In this document: positions 7,980 to 16,221 of the stretch, piece after piece
How the letters are laid out: the number at the start of each line of letters is the position of its first letter
Position numbering within the stretch: position 1 is the first letter of the stretch
Made by a program: the position numbers and the translations under genes
The notes under the pieces: generated by a model
Database searches by the model: none
Seen by the model: only the letters and a program-made list of their open reading frames with translations
Told to the model about the DNA's origin: nothing
DNA from: Wenzhouxiangella sp. XN201
GTDB taxonomy: Bacteria > Pseudomonadota > Gammaproteobacteria > Xanthomonadales > Wenzhouxiangellaceae
DNA length: 46,112 nucleotides
Reading direction: 5' to 3'
Assembly (NCBI RefSeq): GCF_011008905.1
Contig: NZ_JAAIVI010000021.1
Span: 1 to 46,112, forward strand

Positions 7980-9486
7980 AGTCTTCTTTGTCTTGATGCT
8001 CGCCGCCAATGCGGCAACAGCCGCCACGCTGCACCGTGGCGTTGGGCCGGAGCCGGACTCGCTCGACATCCACACCGCGCAGACCCTGTCGGCACTCAAC
8101 GTACTGCGCGATCTGCACGAAGGCCTGATCACCTTCGATGCAGGCGCCGAACTGGTGCCCGGCGTGGCCGAATCCTGGACCGTCAGTGAGGATGGGAAGA
8201 CCTGGACCTTCCGGCTCGACCCCGAAGCGCGCTGGTCCGACGGTGAACCGATCGTTGCTGCGGATTTCGTGGCCGGCTGGCGCCGCGCGCTGAACCCGGC
8301 GACCGCCTCGCCGACGGCCGCTCTGCTCGACGTGGTCACCAATGCCCAAGCCGTTCGCAGTGGCGAGGCCGATGCCGAGTCGCTCGGCGTCGAGGCGGTC
8401 GACCGGCACCGGCTGGAGGTGCGTCTGGTCCGTCCCCTGGCCTGGTTCGACGAGCTGCTGACCCATCCCGTGACCTACCCCTGGCCGGGTGATCGCGGCG
8501 AGCGCTACAGCGGGGCGTTCGTTCTGGCCGAGCGGGTCCCGGGAGCACACCTTGAACTACTTCCGAACCCCGCCTGGCGAGCGGCCGACACGGTCGCGCT
8601 CGAGGGCCTGATCTGGCACGTCATCGAACAGCCCAACGTCGAGTTGGCGCGCTACCGGGCCGGCCAGCTGCACGTCACCGAGACGATTCCGCCCGGGCGG
8701 GTCGACTGGCTGCGCGAGCAGTTCGGCGAGGAACTCAGGATCTCGCCTTATCTGGGAAGTTTCTATCTGGGCTTCAACCTGGCGCGCGAGCCGTTTGCCG
8801 AATCACCCGGACTGCGGCGCGCACTAAGCCTGGCCATCGACCGGGAACTGATCACCGAGCGGGTTCTGGGTTCGGGTGAAATCCCGGCCTGGGGACTGGT
8901 GCCGCCGGGCATGCCCGGCTGGTCCGAAGGCCGCCAACCGCCGTTGCCGGCCGCCGAGCGCCTGGCCGAGGCCGAGCGTCTGTATCGCGCCGCCGGCTAC
9001 GGTGAGCACCGGCCGCTGAAAGTGGAACTGCGTTTCAACACCTCGCTCACCCATCGGCGCATGGCGGCTGCCATCGCCGCGATGTGGAAACTGCACCTGG
9101 GCGTGCAGACCCGCCTGGTCAACGAGGAATGGAAGGTATTCGTCACCAACCGTCGCCAGGGTCGCCTGACCGAAGTGTTCCGCGGCGGCTGGATCGCCGA
9201 CTGGCGCGACGCGGCCAACTTCCTGCAGTTGTTCGTCAGTGATCACCCGGGCAACTACACCTTCTTCGACGATCAGCGCTATGACGAGCTGATGGGCCGG
9301 GCGACCCGGCTGCGTGGGCCCGAAAGGCTGGAGATGCTGCGCGCGGCAGAAAGCCGGCTGCTCGAGGAACAGGCGATCATTCCCCTGTACTACTATGTCT
9401 CCAGGCATCTGGTGAAACCCGAAGTGAGCGGATTCAAGGACAACCCGATGGACGTGCACCTGTCGCGCTGGATGACGCTGCCGTGA
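7906..9486 (+). CDS. oppA: Peptide ABC transporter substrate-binding protein (OppA-like), first copy
   Basis: Periplasmic solute-binding protein of family 5 (SBP_bac_5), expected to deliver oligopeptides to the OppBCDF importer encoded downstream. The mature part begins near TLHRGVGPEPDSLDIH and shows the family features: the N-terminal domain with LRDLHEGLITFD and WTFRLDPEARWSDGEP, then FYLGFNLAREPF and the LRRALSLAIDRE segment. The signal peptide ends in ANAATAA and has no lipobox, unlike the second copy. The start is unclear: I use the ATG at 7906 (MAYRCGEQG...), but it lies in the centre of element E1 and lacks a Shine-Dalgarno; GTG codons at 7954, 7963 and 7972 are alternatives. The stop overlaps the next gene as GTGA. 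Confidence 0.88.
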   Translation: MAYRCGEQGVFQRFRSVLSVSSVVPVFFVLMLAANAATAATLHRGVGPEPDSLDIHTAQTLSALNVLRDLHEGLITFDAGAELVPGVAESWTVSEDGKTWTFRLDPEARWSDGEPIVAADFVAGWRRALNPATASPTAALLDVVTNAQAVRSGEADAESLGVEAVDRHRLEVRLVRPLAWFDELLTHPVTYPWPGDRGERYSGAFVLAERVPGAHLELLPNPAWRAADTVALEGLIWHVIEQPNVELARYRAGQLHVTETIPPGRVDWLREQFGEELRISPYLGSFYLGFNLAREPFAESPGLRRALSLAIDRELITERVLGSGEIPAWGLVPPGMPGWSEGRQPPLPAAERLAEAERLYRAAGYGEHRPLKVELRFNTSLTHRRMAAAIAAMWKLHLGVQTRLVNEEWKVFVTNRRQGRLTEVFRGGWIADWRDAANFLQLFVSDHPGNYTFFDDQRYDELMGRATRLRGPERLEMLRAAESRLLEEQAIIPLYYYVSRHLVKPEVSGFKDNPMDVHLSRWMTLP

Positions 9487-11204
9487 GGCGGCTGTTGCCG
9501 GCGCTTTCGCTATTACTGCTGGCTGCGTGCAGCGGCGGATCCGGTGAATCCGAGCCGTTGCCGGCGCCGGAACTGTCGCAGCCGGTCGAGGTGGTCTTCG
9601 ACGAATCGGGTCAACCGTTGCCCGAAGTGCTGGCAGAAATTCAGGTGGTACACCGCGGCAACGGCGATGAACCGCAGACGCTCGATCCGCACCTGGCCGA
9701 GGGCGTCCCTTCCGCCAATATTCTGCGCGATCTGTTCGAGGGCCTGACCACGACCGCACCGGACGGCCGCGTCGTGCCCGGAGCGGCCCGGCACTGGGAC
9801 ATCAGCCGCGACGGTCTGACCTACACCTTCTTTCTCGACCCGGCCGCTCGCTGGAGCAACGGCGAGCCGGTCACGTCCGAGGATTTCGTCTGGTCATGGC
9901 AGCGTGCGGTCGACCCGGAAACCGGCGCGTCCTACAGCCGCATGCTCTCGCCCGTGCGCAATGCCGAGGCGATTTTTTCCGGCGAACTGCCGCCCGATGA
10001 GCTGGGCGTGACGGCGCTCAGTGAAACGACCTTCCAGGTACAGCTATCGGATCCGACGCCTTATTTTCTCGGCCTGCTGACCCATCCCACGACCTACCCG
10101 GTCTGGCGGCCGTCGCTCGAGGCCCATGGCGACAGCCATGTCCGCCCCGGCAATCTCGTCTCCAACGGCGCCTTCGAGCTGGCCGAGTGGCAGGTACGCT
10201 CGCGTATCGAACTGACGAAGAATCCCCATTTCCGGGCCGTCGACGACGTCATCGTCGAGCGCGTGGTCTACTATCCCTTCGAGGACGAGAATACCGAGTT
10301 CAATCGTTTTCGGGCCGGCGACCTGCACTGGACCTACCAGTTGCCATCGGGGCAGTTCGAATGGCTGAAGCGCGAAATGCCCGAGGCGCTGATGGTCGCG
10401 CCCTGGTTCGGCACGTACTTCTTCTCGTTCAATCTGACGCGCGAACCTTTCGAGGAAAACCTGGCGCTCAGGCAAGCGCTGACCCTGGCCATCGACCGCG
10501 AGATTCTGACCGAACGGGTCAGCCGCTACGGCGAAATCCCGACCTTCAACCTGATTCCGCCGGGTTTGCCCGACTACGAATCGCCACAGCCCGAGTGGGC
10601 CGACTGGACCCAGCAGGAACGCGAGGAAGAGGCCCGCCGCCTCTACCGCAAGGCCGGCTACGGCGAGGATCGGCCGCTGGAGGTCGAACTGCGCTACAAC
10701 ACCTCGGAGAACCACCGCCGCATTGCCGTGGCGATGTCGGCCATGTGGAAGCAGGTGCTGGGCGTGCGAACGCGGCTGGTCAACGAGGAATTCCGGGTCT
10801 TTTTGCAGAACCGCGCTCAGCGGCGCGTCACCGAAGTCTTCCGCTCGGGCTGGATCGGCGACTACATGGACGCCTTTACCTTTCTCGAGCTGTTCCACTC
10901 CGAGCACGGCCGCAACGACGCCGGCTTTGACAACGCACGATACGATCGCCTGCTCGAGCGCATCGCGTCCGAGCGAATTCCGGCTAGCCGCCGCAACCTG
11001 ATGGCCGAAGCCGAGCGCATGATCCTGGCCGAGCAGGTCATCCTTCCCGTCTACCACTACGTCACCAAGCGCCTGATCGACCCGCGCCTGAAAGGCTGGG
11101 AAGAAAATGTCATGGATTACCATTTGACGCGCTATATGTACCTGGTGAGGTCCCGAGAGGTCGGGGCGGAAGAGGCTTCTGAGGAGTCTGATCGTGCGGA
11201 GTAG
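9483..11204 (+). CDS. oppA: Peptide ABC transporter substrate-binding lipoprotein (OppA-like), second copy
   Basis: Second family-5 solute-binding protein of the operon, 573 residues. It is clearly related to the first copy across its whole length (shared blocks such as QTLDPHLAEG, RWSNGEPVTSEDF and EILTERVSRYGEIP, with matching C-terminal halves) but not recently duplicated. It starts at a GTG (9483) overlapping the preceding stop as GTGA. The N-terminus MRRLLPALSLLLLAACSGGS is a lipoprotein signal with lipobox LAAC (Cys16), so this copy should be membrane-tethered while the first is soluble. The two may differ in ligand range or offer soluble and anchored forms. The C-terminus has an acidic tail next to element E2. 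Confidence 0.92.
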   Translation: MRRLLPALSLLLLAACSGGSGESEPLPAPELSQPVEVVFDESGQPLPEVLAEIQVVHRGNGDEPQTLDPHLAEGVPSANILRDLFEGLTTTAPDGRVVPGAARHWDISRDGLTYTFFLDPAARWSNGEPVTSEDFVWSWQRAVDPETGASYSRMLSPVRNAEAIFSGELPPDELGVTALSETTFQVQLSDPTPYFLGLLTHPTTYPVWRPSLEAHGDSHVRPGNLVSNGAFELAEWQVRSRIELTKNPHFRAVDDVIVERVVYYPFEDENTEFNRFRAGDLHWTYQLPSGQFEWLKREMPEALMVAPWFGTYFFSFNLTREPFEENLALRQALTLAIDREILTERVSRYGEIPTFNLIPPGLPDYESPQPEWADWTQQEREEEARRLYRKAGYGEDRPLEVELRYNTSENHRRIAVAMSAMWKQVLGVRTRLVNEEFRVFLQNRAQRRVTEVFRSGWIGDYMDAFTFLELFHSEHGRNDAGFDNARYDRLLERIASERIPASRRNLMAEAERMILAEQVILPVYHYVTKRLIDPRLKGWEENVMDYHLTRYMYLVRSREVGAEEASEESDRAE

Positions 11205-11637
11205 GTTTGCCTCACGCCAGGGCGCGAAGGCGCCAGGGTCGCCAAGAAGACCTGAAGAAGATGTAATAGTGAGTGCTGCAGTCGATGAGGCTGTGAAGAT
11301 TCATCGCGATCTGGGGCCTGGCCTTCTTGAGTCGGTATATGAAGCTGTATTGGCCAAGCGGCTTACAGATCAGGGAATGCAGGTAAAGAGGCAAGTCTCC
11401 GTCCCCCTCGTCTATGAAGGAATCAAATTCAAGGAGGCTTTCCGAGCGGATATCGTCGTCAATGAGAAGGTAATACTTGAATTGAAGGCGGTCGAGAAAT
11501 TGACTCGAGCGCATAAGAAGCAGTTGCTCACCTATCTCAAGCTCTCGGAGTTGCGCGTGGGCTTGTTGCTGAACTTCTCCGAGGAACTCATGAAACACGG
11601 AATCAGCCGAGTGGTTAACCAGTTCGATGAATCTTGA
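11194..11637 (+). CDS. GxxExxY protein, PD-(D/E)XK nuclease-like, carried in element E2
   Basis: Recognised by the signature GLLESVY (GxxExxY) after HRDLGPG, and by a PD-(D/E)XK-like core: an Asp in RADIVVNEK, ELK in VILELKAVE, then LTYLKLSELRVGLLLNF. Pfam places this family (PDDEXK_3) in the nuclease superfamily; its biological role is unknown to me. The GTG at 11194 has a GAGGAG site eight bases upstream and overlaps the oppA2 stop. The first ~25 residues are simply translated repeat arm, and a GTG at 11269 would give a 122-residue protein closer to the usual family length. The stop is one base before the right arm (11639). The gene splits oppA2 from oppB, so it is an intruder in the operon. 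Confidence 0.85.
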   Translation: MRSRFASRQGAKAPGSPRRPEEDVIVSAAVDEAVKIHRDLGPGLLESVYEAVLAKRLTDQGMQVKRQVSVPLVYEGIKFKEAFRADIVVNEKVILELKAVEKLTRAHKKQLLTYLKLSELRVGLLLNFSEELMKHGISRVVNQFDES

Positions 11638-11680
11638 TTTCTTGGCGAACTTGGCGCCTTCGCGTCTTGGCGTGAGGCAA
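11207..11680. mobile_element. Candidate mobile element E2: GxxExxY gene between 42-bp inverted arms
   Basis: Left arm 11207-11248 and right arm 11639-11680 are inverted copies with 38 of 42 positions identical. Each arm is built of 9-bp units around a CGCCAAG/CGCGAAG core. Only the GxxExxY gene lies between them, and its stop codon is one base from the right arm. The unit is 474 bp and sits between oppA2 and oppB inside an otherwise tightly packed operon. I see no target-site duplication and no transposase, so mobility is inferred from the architecture. Confidence 0.7.
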
Positions 11681-11703
11681 GTCAGCGCTCCATGGAGGCG
11701 CTT

Positions 11704-12642
11704 GTGCTGAAGTATTCGCTCAGGCGCTTGGGGTCGGCGGTTCCGACGCTGTTTCTGCTAATCACTTTCGCGTTCTTCCTGATTCGCGTAGCTCCCGGTG
11801 GGCCGTTCGATTCGGAGCGGGCGCTGCCGCCGGAGATCGAGGCCAACCTGGCGGCCAAGTACCATCTCGACGAGCCGCTGGTGTTTCAATACGGGCGCTA
11901 TCTCTGGCAGATCGTTCGCGGCGATCTCGGGCCTTCGTTCCATTACCGCGACTGGACCGTCAACGACCTGGTCATCCAGGGGGCGCCGGTTTCGTTCACG
12001 CTTGGCCTGGCGGCGCTGGTACTGGCATTGCTGTTCGGTGTGACCATTGGCGCCTGGGCGGCGCTCAGGCAGAACCGGCCGGCTGATTACACCGTGATGA
12101 GCATCGCCATGATCGGAATATCGGTGCCCAATTTCGTCATGGCGCCGCTGCTGATCCTGCTGTTTGCCATCACGCTCGGCTGGCTGCCGGCCGGCGGCTG
12201 GGAGTTCAGTCTCGATCGCATGGTACTGCCGGTCGTGACCCTGGCCCTGCCGATGATTGCCTACATCGCCCGCATCACGCGCGGATCGATGATCGAGGTG
12301 CTGCACTCGAGTTTCATCCGGACCGTGCGCGCCAAGGGCATGCCGGAAAATGAAGTGATCTTTCGCCATGCCCTCAAACCGGCCCTGCTGCCGGTCATCT
12401 CCTATCTCGGGCCGGCGGCGGCGGCCATCCTGACCGGTTCGGTCGTGGTCGAGCGCATCTTCACCATTCCCGGCATCGGCTCGTATTTCGTGCAGGGTGC
12501 GCTCAACCGCGACTACACCCTGGTCATGGGCGTGGTCATTCTCTACGGTGTGCTGATCATCCTGTTCAATTTCATGGTTGATCTGCTCTATGCCTGGCTC
12601 GACCCGCGCATTCGCTACGACGACGGTGAAACCGAATCATGA
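11704..12642 (+). CDS. oppB: Oligopeptide ABC transporter permease OppB
   Basis: Inner-membrane permease of the oligopeptide importer, about six helices. It has the MetI-type domain and the EAA-like loop that contacts the ATPases (VLHSSFIRTVRAKGMPENEVIFRHALKPALLP). The start is decided by a good Shine-Dalgarno: GGAGG at 11694-11698 lies five bases before a GTG at 11704, giving MLKYSLRRLGSAVPTLF, the typical OppB N-terminus, and 312 residues. An in-frame ATG at 11692 is less likely because it overlaps that site. The right arm of element E2 ends at 11680, just 13 bases before the Shine-Dalgarno, so the insertion spared the translation signal. The stop overlaps oppC as ATGA. Confidence 0.93.
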   Translation: MLKYSLRRLGSAVPTLFLLITFAFFLIRVAPGGPFDSERALPPEIEANLAAKYHLDEPLVFQYGRYLWQIVRGDLGPSFHYRDWTVNDLVIQGAPVSFTLGLAALVLALLFGVTIGAWAALRQNRPADYTVMSIAMIGISVPNFVMAPLLILLFAITLGWLPAGGWEFSLDRMVLPVVTLALPMIAYIARITRGSMIEVLHSSFIRTVRAKGMPENEVIFRHALKPALLPVISYLGPAAAAILTGSVVVERIFTIPGIGSYFVQGALNRDYTLVMGVVILYGVLIILFNFMVDLLYAWLDPRIRYDDGETES

Positions 12643-13544
12643 ATGAGACCACCCGCGATGCCTTCGATCAGGCGCTGGACACGCGCGACGTCCGCGGGCG
12701 CTCGCTCTACGTCGATGCCTGGCACCGCCTGCTCAAGAACAAGGCGGCGGTGGCGGCCCTGGCCATCCTGATCGTGCTTATCGCCCTGGTCACTTTCGGT
12801 CCGATGTTGTCGAACTGGGACCACGAGATCCCGGACTGGGACAATTACTCGACACCACCGTCGCTGGAGAAGGGCCACCTGTTCGGGACCGATGCGCTGG
12901 GACGCGATCTGTTCGTGCGCACCTTGATTGGCGGGCGGATTTCGCTGCTGGTCGGCCTGGTCGCCACGCTGGTGTCGTTGATCATCGGTGTCACCTGGGG
13001 AGCCTTCGCCGGCTATGTCGGTGGACGGGCCGACAACGTGATGATGCGCATCGTCGACGCGGTCTATGCCATGCCCTTCATGTTCTTCGTGATCCTGTTG
13101 ATGGTGGTGTTCGGGCGCAACATCTTCTTGATCTTCATCGCCATCGGCGCAATCAACTGGCTCGACATGGCGCGCATCGTGCGCGGCCAGACCCTGAGCC
13201 TCAAGAACAAGGATTTTGTCGAGGCCGCGCGCGCCTGCGGCGCGACCGAATGGCAGATCATCCGGCGCCACATCGTGCCCAACCTGCTCGGCGTGGTCAT
13301 CGTCTACGTCACCCTGACCATTCCCCAGGTGATCCTGGTCGAATCCTTCCTGAGCTTTCTCGGCCTGGGCGTGCAGGAGCCGCTGACCTCCTGGGGCGCA
13401 CTGGTCAATGAAGGCGCCCAGGAACTCGAAACCGCCCCCTGGTCGCTGCTCTACCCGGCCACGTTCCTGGCGGTGACCCTGTTTGCCTTCAACTTCCTCG
13501 GCGACGGACTCAGGGATGCGCTGGATCCGAAGGATCGGCTATGA
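12639..13544 (+). CDS. oppC: Oligopeptide ABC transporter permease OppC
   Basis: Second inner-membrane permease, 301 residues, pairing with OppB. It has the usual N-terminal OppC-type segment (DAWHRLLKNKAAVAALAILI), a periplasmic stretch with GHLFGTDALGRDLFVR, and the cytoplasmic coupling loop VEAARACGATEWQIIRRHIVPN before the final helices. Expected to move peptides across the membrane, powered by OppD and OppF. It is translationally coupled to oppB (ATGA overlap). Downstream, 42 bases that include repeat tract E3 separate it from oppD, whereas most other junctions in the operon overlap. Confidence 0.95.
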   Translation: MNETTRDAFDQALDTRDVRGRSLYVDAWHRLLKNKAAVAALAILIVLIALVTFGPMLSNWDHEIPDWDNYSTPPSLEKGHLFGTDALGRDLFVRTLIGGRISLLVGLVATLVSLIIGVTWGAFAGYVGGRADNVMMRIVDAVYAMPFMFFVILLMVVFGRNIFLIFIAIGAINWLDMARIVRGQTLSLKNKDFVEAARACGATEWQIIRRHIVPNLLGVVIVYVTLTIPQVILVESFLSFLGLGVQEPLTSWGALVNEGAQELETAPWSLLYPATFLAVTLFAFNFLGDGLRDALDPKDRL

Positions 13545-13546
13545 GG

Positions 13547-13580
13547 AAGCACGAAATTCGAAATACGAAATCCGAAGGAA
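13547..13580. repeat. Period-9 repeat tract E3 (single arm)
   Basis: A CGAAAT-type core recurs at a spacing of about 8-9 bases four times between the oppC stop and oppD. It is built like the arms of E1, E2 and E4, but I find no inverted partner nearby. Its 3' end (AAGGAA, 13575-13580) acts as the Shine-Dalgarno site of oppD. Confidence 0.6.
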
Positions 13581-13586
13581 TGTGCC

Positions 13587-14567
13587 ATGGCCTTGCTTGA
13601 AGTCCGCGACCTGACCGTCTCCTTCGACACCCCCGACGGCGTGGTGCACGCGGTCAACGGCATCAGTTTCGATCTCGAGCCCGGCGAGACCCTGGGCCTG
13701 GTGGGCGAATCCGGTTCGGGCAAGACGCAGACGGCGCTGGCCCTGATGGGCCTTTTGGCGGAAAACGGACGCGCCACCGGTTCGGTGAAGTTCCGCGGCC
13801 AGGAACTGCTGGGTATGTCCCTGTCCGAGTTGACGCGCGTGCGTGGCTCGAAGATCTCGATGATCTTCCAGGACCCGGTTTCCTCGCTCAATCCCTATCT
13901 GACCATCGGCGATCAGCTCGTCGAGGTGCTGACGCATCATCGCAATCTCAAACGCAAGGAAGCGCGTGCGCGCGCCATCGAGATGCTCAGGCTGGTGCAG
14001 ATCAGCGATCCGGAGCAGCGCATGCGCCAATATCCGCACGAGCTTTCCGGCGGCATGTGCCAACGCGTGATGATTGCCATGGGGCTGCTGTGTCAACCCG
14101 ACCTGCTGATCGCCGACGAACCGACCACGGCGCTGGACGTGACCGTGCAGTCACAGATCAATTCACTGATGGGCGAACTCTCGACCCAGTCGTCGACGGC
14201 GATTCTCCTGATCACGCATGACCTGGGCGTCGTTGCCGGCCTGTGCGATCGCGTGCTGGTGATGTATGCCGGCAAGGAAATGGAGCTGGCCGGCATCAAT
14301 GAATTGTTCGCCGATCCGCGCCATCCTTATACCGAGGGTCTGCTCGAGTCGGTGCCGCGCCTCGACCGCGACCAGTCCGGCATCCTGCACGCCATTCCGG
14401 GCAACCCGCCCAACCTGCTCGAAGTGCCCGAGGGCTGTCCCTTCCGCGATCGTTGCTCCTACGCCTGGGACAAGTGCCGTGAATTGCCGCCTTTCGAGGA
14501 AGTCGTCGAAGGCCGCTTCAAGCGCTGCCACCTCGACGCCCTGCCGTCGAAAAAGGAGGCCGGCTGA
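13587..14567 (+). CDS. oppD: Oligopeptide ABC transporter ATP-binding protein OppD
   Basis: Cytoplasmic ATPase of the importer, 326 residues. Walker A is GESGSGKT (40-47), followed by a Q-loop in IFQDPVSSLNP, signature LSGGMCQRV and Walker B LLIADEPTTALD. The C-terminal oligopeptide/dipeptide extension has four cysteines in the CPFRDRCSYAWDKC region and near RFKRCH, the spacing typical of the OppD/DppD iron-sulfur or metal site. Its Shine-Dalgarno AAGGAA lies in repeat tract E3. The stop and the oppF start share one base (TGATG), so OppD and OppF should be made together for the heterodimer. Confidence 0.96.
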   Translation: MALLEVRDLTVSFDTPDGVVHAVNGISFDLEPGETLGLVGESGSGKTQTALALMGLLAENGRATGSVKFRGQELLGMSLSELTRVRGSKISMIFQDPVSSLNPYLTIGDQLVEVLTHHRNLKRKEARARAIEMLRLVQISDPEQRMRQYPHELSGGMCQRVMIAMGLLCQPDLLIADEPTTALDVTVQSQINSLMGELSTQSSTAILLITHDLGVVAGLCDRVLVMYAGKEMELAGINELFADPRHPYTEGLLESVPRLDRDQSGILHAIPGNPPNLLEVPEGCPFRDRCSYAWDKCRELPPFEEVVEGRFKRCHLDALPSKKEAG

Positions 14568-15595
14568 TGCGCAATCCGGTACTGCAGGTGCGCGATCTGA
14601 AGGTCAGTTTCCGGGTCGACACCGGCTCGATCTTTCGCCACGACTACCATCAGATCCGTGCCGTCGATGGCGTGAGCTTCGATGTCTACCCGGCCGAAAC
14701 CCTGGGCATCGTCGGCGAGTCGGGCTGCGGCAAGTCGACCCTGGCCCGTGCCCTGCTCGGCCTGCAGCGCTCCGACAGTGGCGAGATTCTGTGGCTGGGC
14801 GAGGATCTGGCCCGGGCCAGCGAGGAGACGTTTCGTCGCAAGCGCCGTGAAATCCAGTTGATCTTCCAGGACCCGCAGGGCTCGCTCGACCCGCGCATGA
14901 CCATCGGCGACATCATCGCCGAACCGCTCAAGACCTTCTTCCCGTCGATGTCCCGGCTGCAGATTCGTGAGCGGGTCAGCGGCATCCTCAAGATGGTCGG
15001 TCTGAGCAGCAATCAGATCAACCGCTACCCGCACGAGTTCTCCGGCGGGCAGTGCCAGCGCGTCGGCATTGCCCGGGCGCTGGTGGTCAATCCGCGCCTG
15101 GTCGTCTGCGACGAGCCGGTCAGCGCGCTGGACGTGTCCATCCAGGCGCAGATCGTCAATCTCCTCAAGGATCTGCAGCAGAAGCTGCAACTGTCCCTGA
15201 TCTTCATTGCCCACGACCTGTCGATCGTGCGCCATGTTTCCGACCGCGTTCTGGTGATGTACATGGGCAAGGTGATGGAGCTGGCCGATCGCGAGAGCAT
15301 CTATCACCAGCCGCGCCACCCCTATACCCGGGCGCTGATCGAGTCGGTACCGATTCCCGATCCGGTGCGCGAACGGGCCCGTGCCCGGCGCGCGCTCAAG
15401 GGCGACATGCCCTCGCCGCTCAATCCACCCAAGGGCTGTGTGTTCAGCACGCGCTGCCCGTTTGCCACCGAGCGCTGCGTGCGCGAAGTACCCGAGCTGG
15501 AAACGCTCGACGACGGTCACCAGGTCGCCTGCCATCACCATCGTGAACTGCCCGAGGGCAACCTGCCCGAGCCGGAGGCCTCGACCGAGTCGTGA
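14567..15595 (+). CDS. oppF: Oligopeptide ABC transporter ATP-binding protein OppF
   Basis: Second ATPase of the importer, 342 residues. Walker A GESGCGKS, Q-loop in IFQDPQGSLDP, signature FSGGQCQRVGIARAL and Walker B VVCDEPVSALD are all intact. The C-terminal extension has the cysteines of CVFSTRCPFATERC and ACHHH, again typical of the peptide-importer subclass. Intact motifs in both OppD and OppF suggest a working transporter. The stop overlaps the GTG start of rsmG (GTGA), tying a nutrient importer to the rsmG-parAB replication-origin cluster. Confidence 0.96.
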   Translation: MRNPVLQVRDLKVSFRVDTGSIFRHDYHQIRAVDGVSFDVYPAETLGIVGESGCGKSTLARALLGLQRSDSGEILWLGEDLARASEETFRRKRREIQLIFQDPQGSLDPRMTIGDIIAEPLKTFFPSMSRLQIRERVSGILKMVGLSSNQINRYPHEFSGGQCQRVGIARALVVNPRLVVCDEPVSALDVSIQAQIVNLLKDLQQKLQLSLIFIAHDLSIVRHVSDRVLVMYMGKVMELADRESIYHQPRHPYTRALIESVPIPDPVRERARARRALKGDMPSPLNPPKGCVFSTRCPFATERCVREVPELETLDDGHQVACHHHRELPEGNLPEPEASTES

Positions 15596-16221
15596 GCGAC
15601 GAGCGGATCGGCCAGCGCCTGATTGCCGGACTGGGTGAACTCGGACTCGAGCTAGACGATGGCCAGGTCGGGCAGCTGCTGGCCTACCTCGAACTGCTGG
15701 CGCGCTGGAATCGGGCCTATAATCTCACCGCCGTCGACGAACTGCCGGCGATGGTCGATCGTCACCTGCTCGATAGCCTGAGCATCCTGCCGTGGATCAC
15801 CGGTGAAGTCATTGTCGACGCCGGCACCGGCGCCGGACTGCCCGGGGTGCCGCTGGCCATCGCCTGTCCCGATCGGCACTTCGTGCTGGTCGACAGCAAC
15901 GGCAAGAAGGTCCGCTTCCTGCGCCAGGTGCGACGCGAGCTCGGACTGGACAATATCGAGCCGGTGCAGGCCCGTCTCGAGGAATTCGTGCCGGAAACGG
16001 TACCGGACGAGATCGTGGCACGTGCCCTGGCGCCCCTGCCGCGGCTGCTCGCGCAGCTCGGACGCTTCATCGACGATGGTGCGCGCCTGCTGGCGATGAA
16101 GGGCCGACTGACCCCGGAGGAGTGCGCCGCCGTCGGGGATGCGTACAATGTCGATCGAATCGAACTCAAGGTGCCCGGAGCGGACGGTGTCCGCAGCCTG
16201 GCCATCGTGGAACGCCAATGA
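15592..16221 (+). CDS. rsmG: 16S rRNA (guanine527-N7)-methyltransferase
   Basis: Transfers a methyl group from S-adenosylmethionine to N7 of G527 in 16S rRNA (formerly GidB). 209 residues with the expected SAM-binding motif VDAGTGAGLPG (75-85), LVDSNGKKVRFL, and the RWNRAYNLTA motif near the N-terminus. The start is a GTG overlapping the oppF stop. Normally this gene follows mnmG (gidA); here mnmG is absent and the opp operon takes its place. The stop overlaps parA as ATGA, so rsmG, parA and probably parB are co-translated. Confidence 0.97.
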   Translation: MSDERIGQRLIAGLGELGLELDDGQVGQLLAYLELLARWNRAYNLTAVDELPAMVDRHLLDSLSILPWITGEVIVDAGTGAGLPGVPLAIACPDRHFVLVDSNGKKVRFLRQVRRELGLDNIEPVQARLEEFVPETVPDEIVARALAPLPRLLAQLGRFIDDGARLLAMKGRLTPEECAAVGDAYNVDRIELKVPGADGVRSLAIVERQ

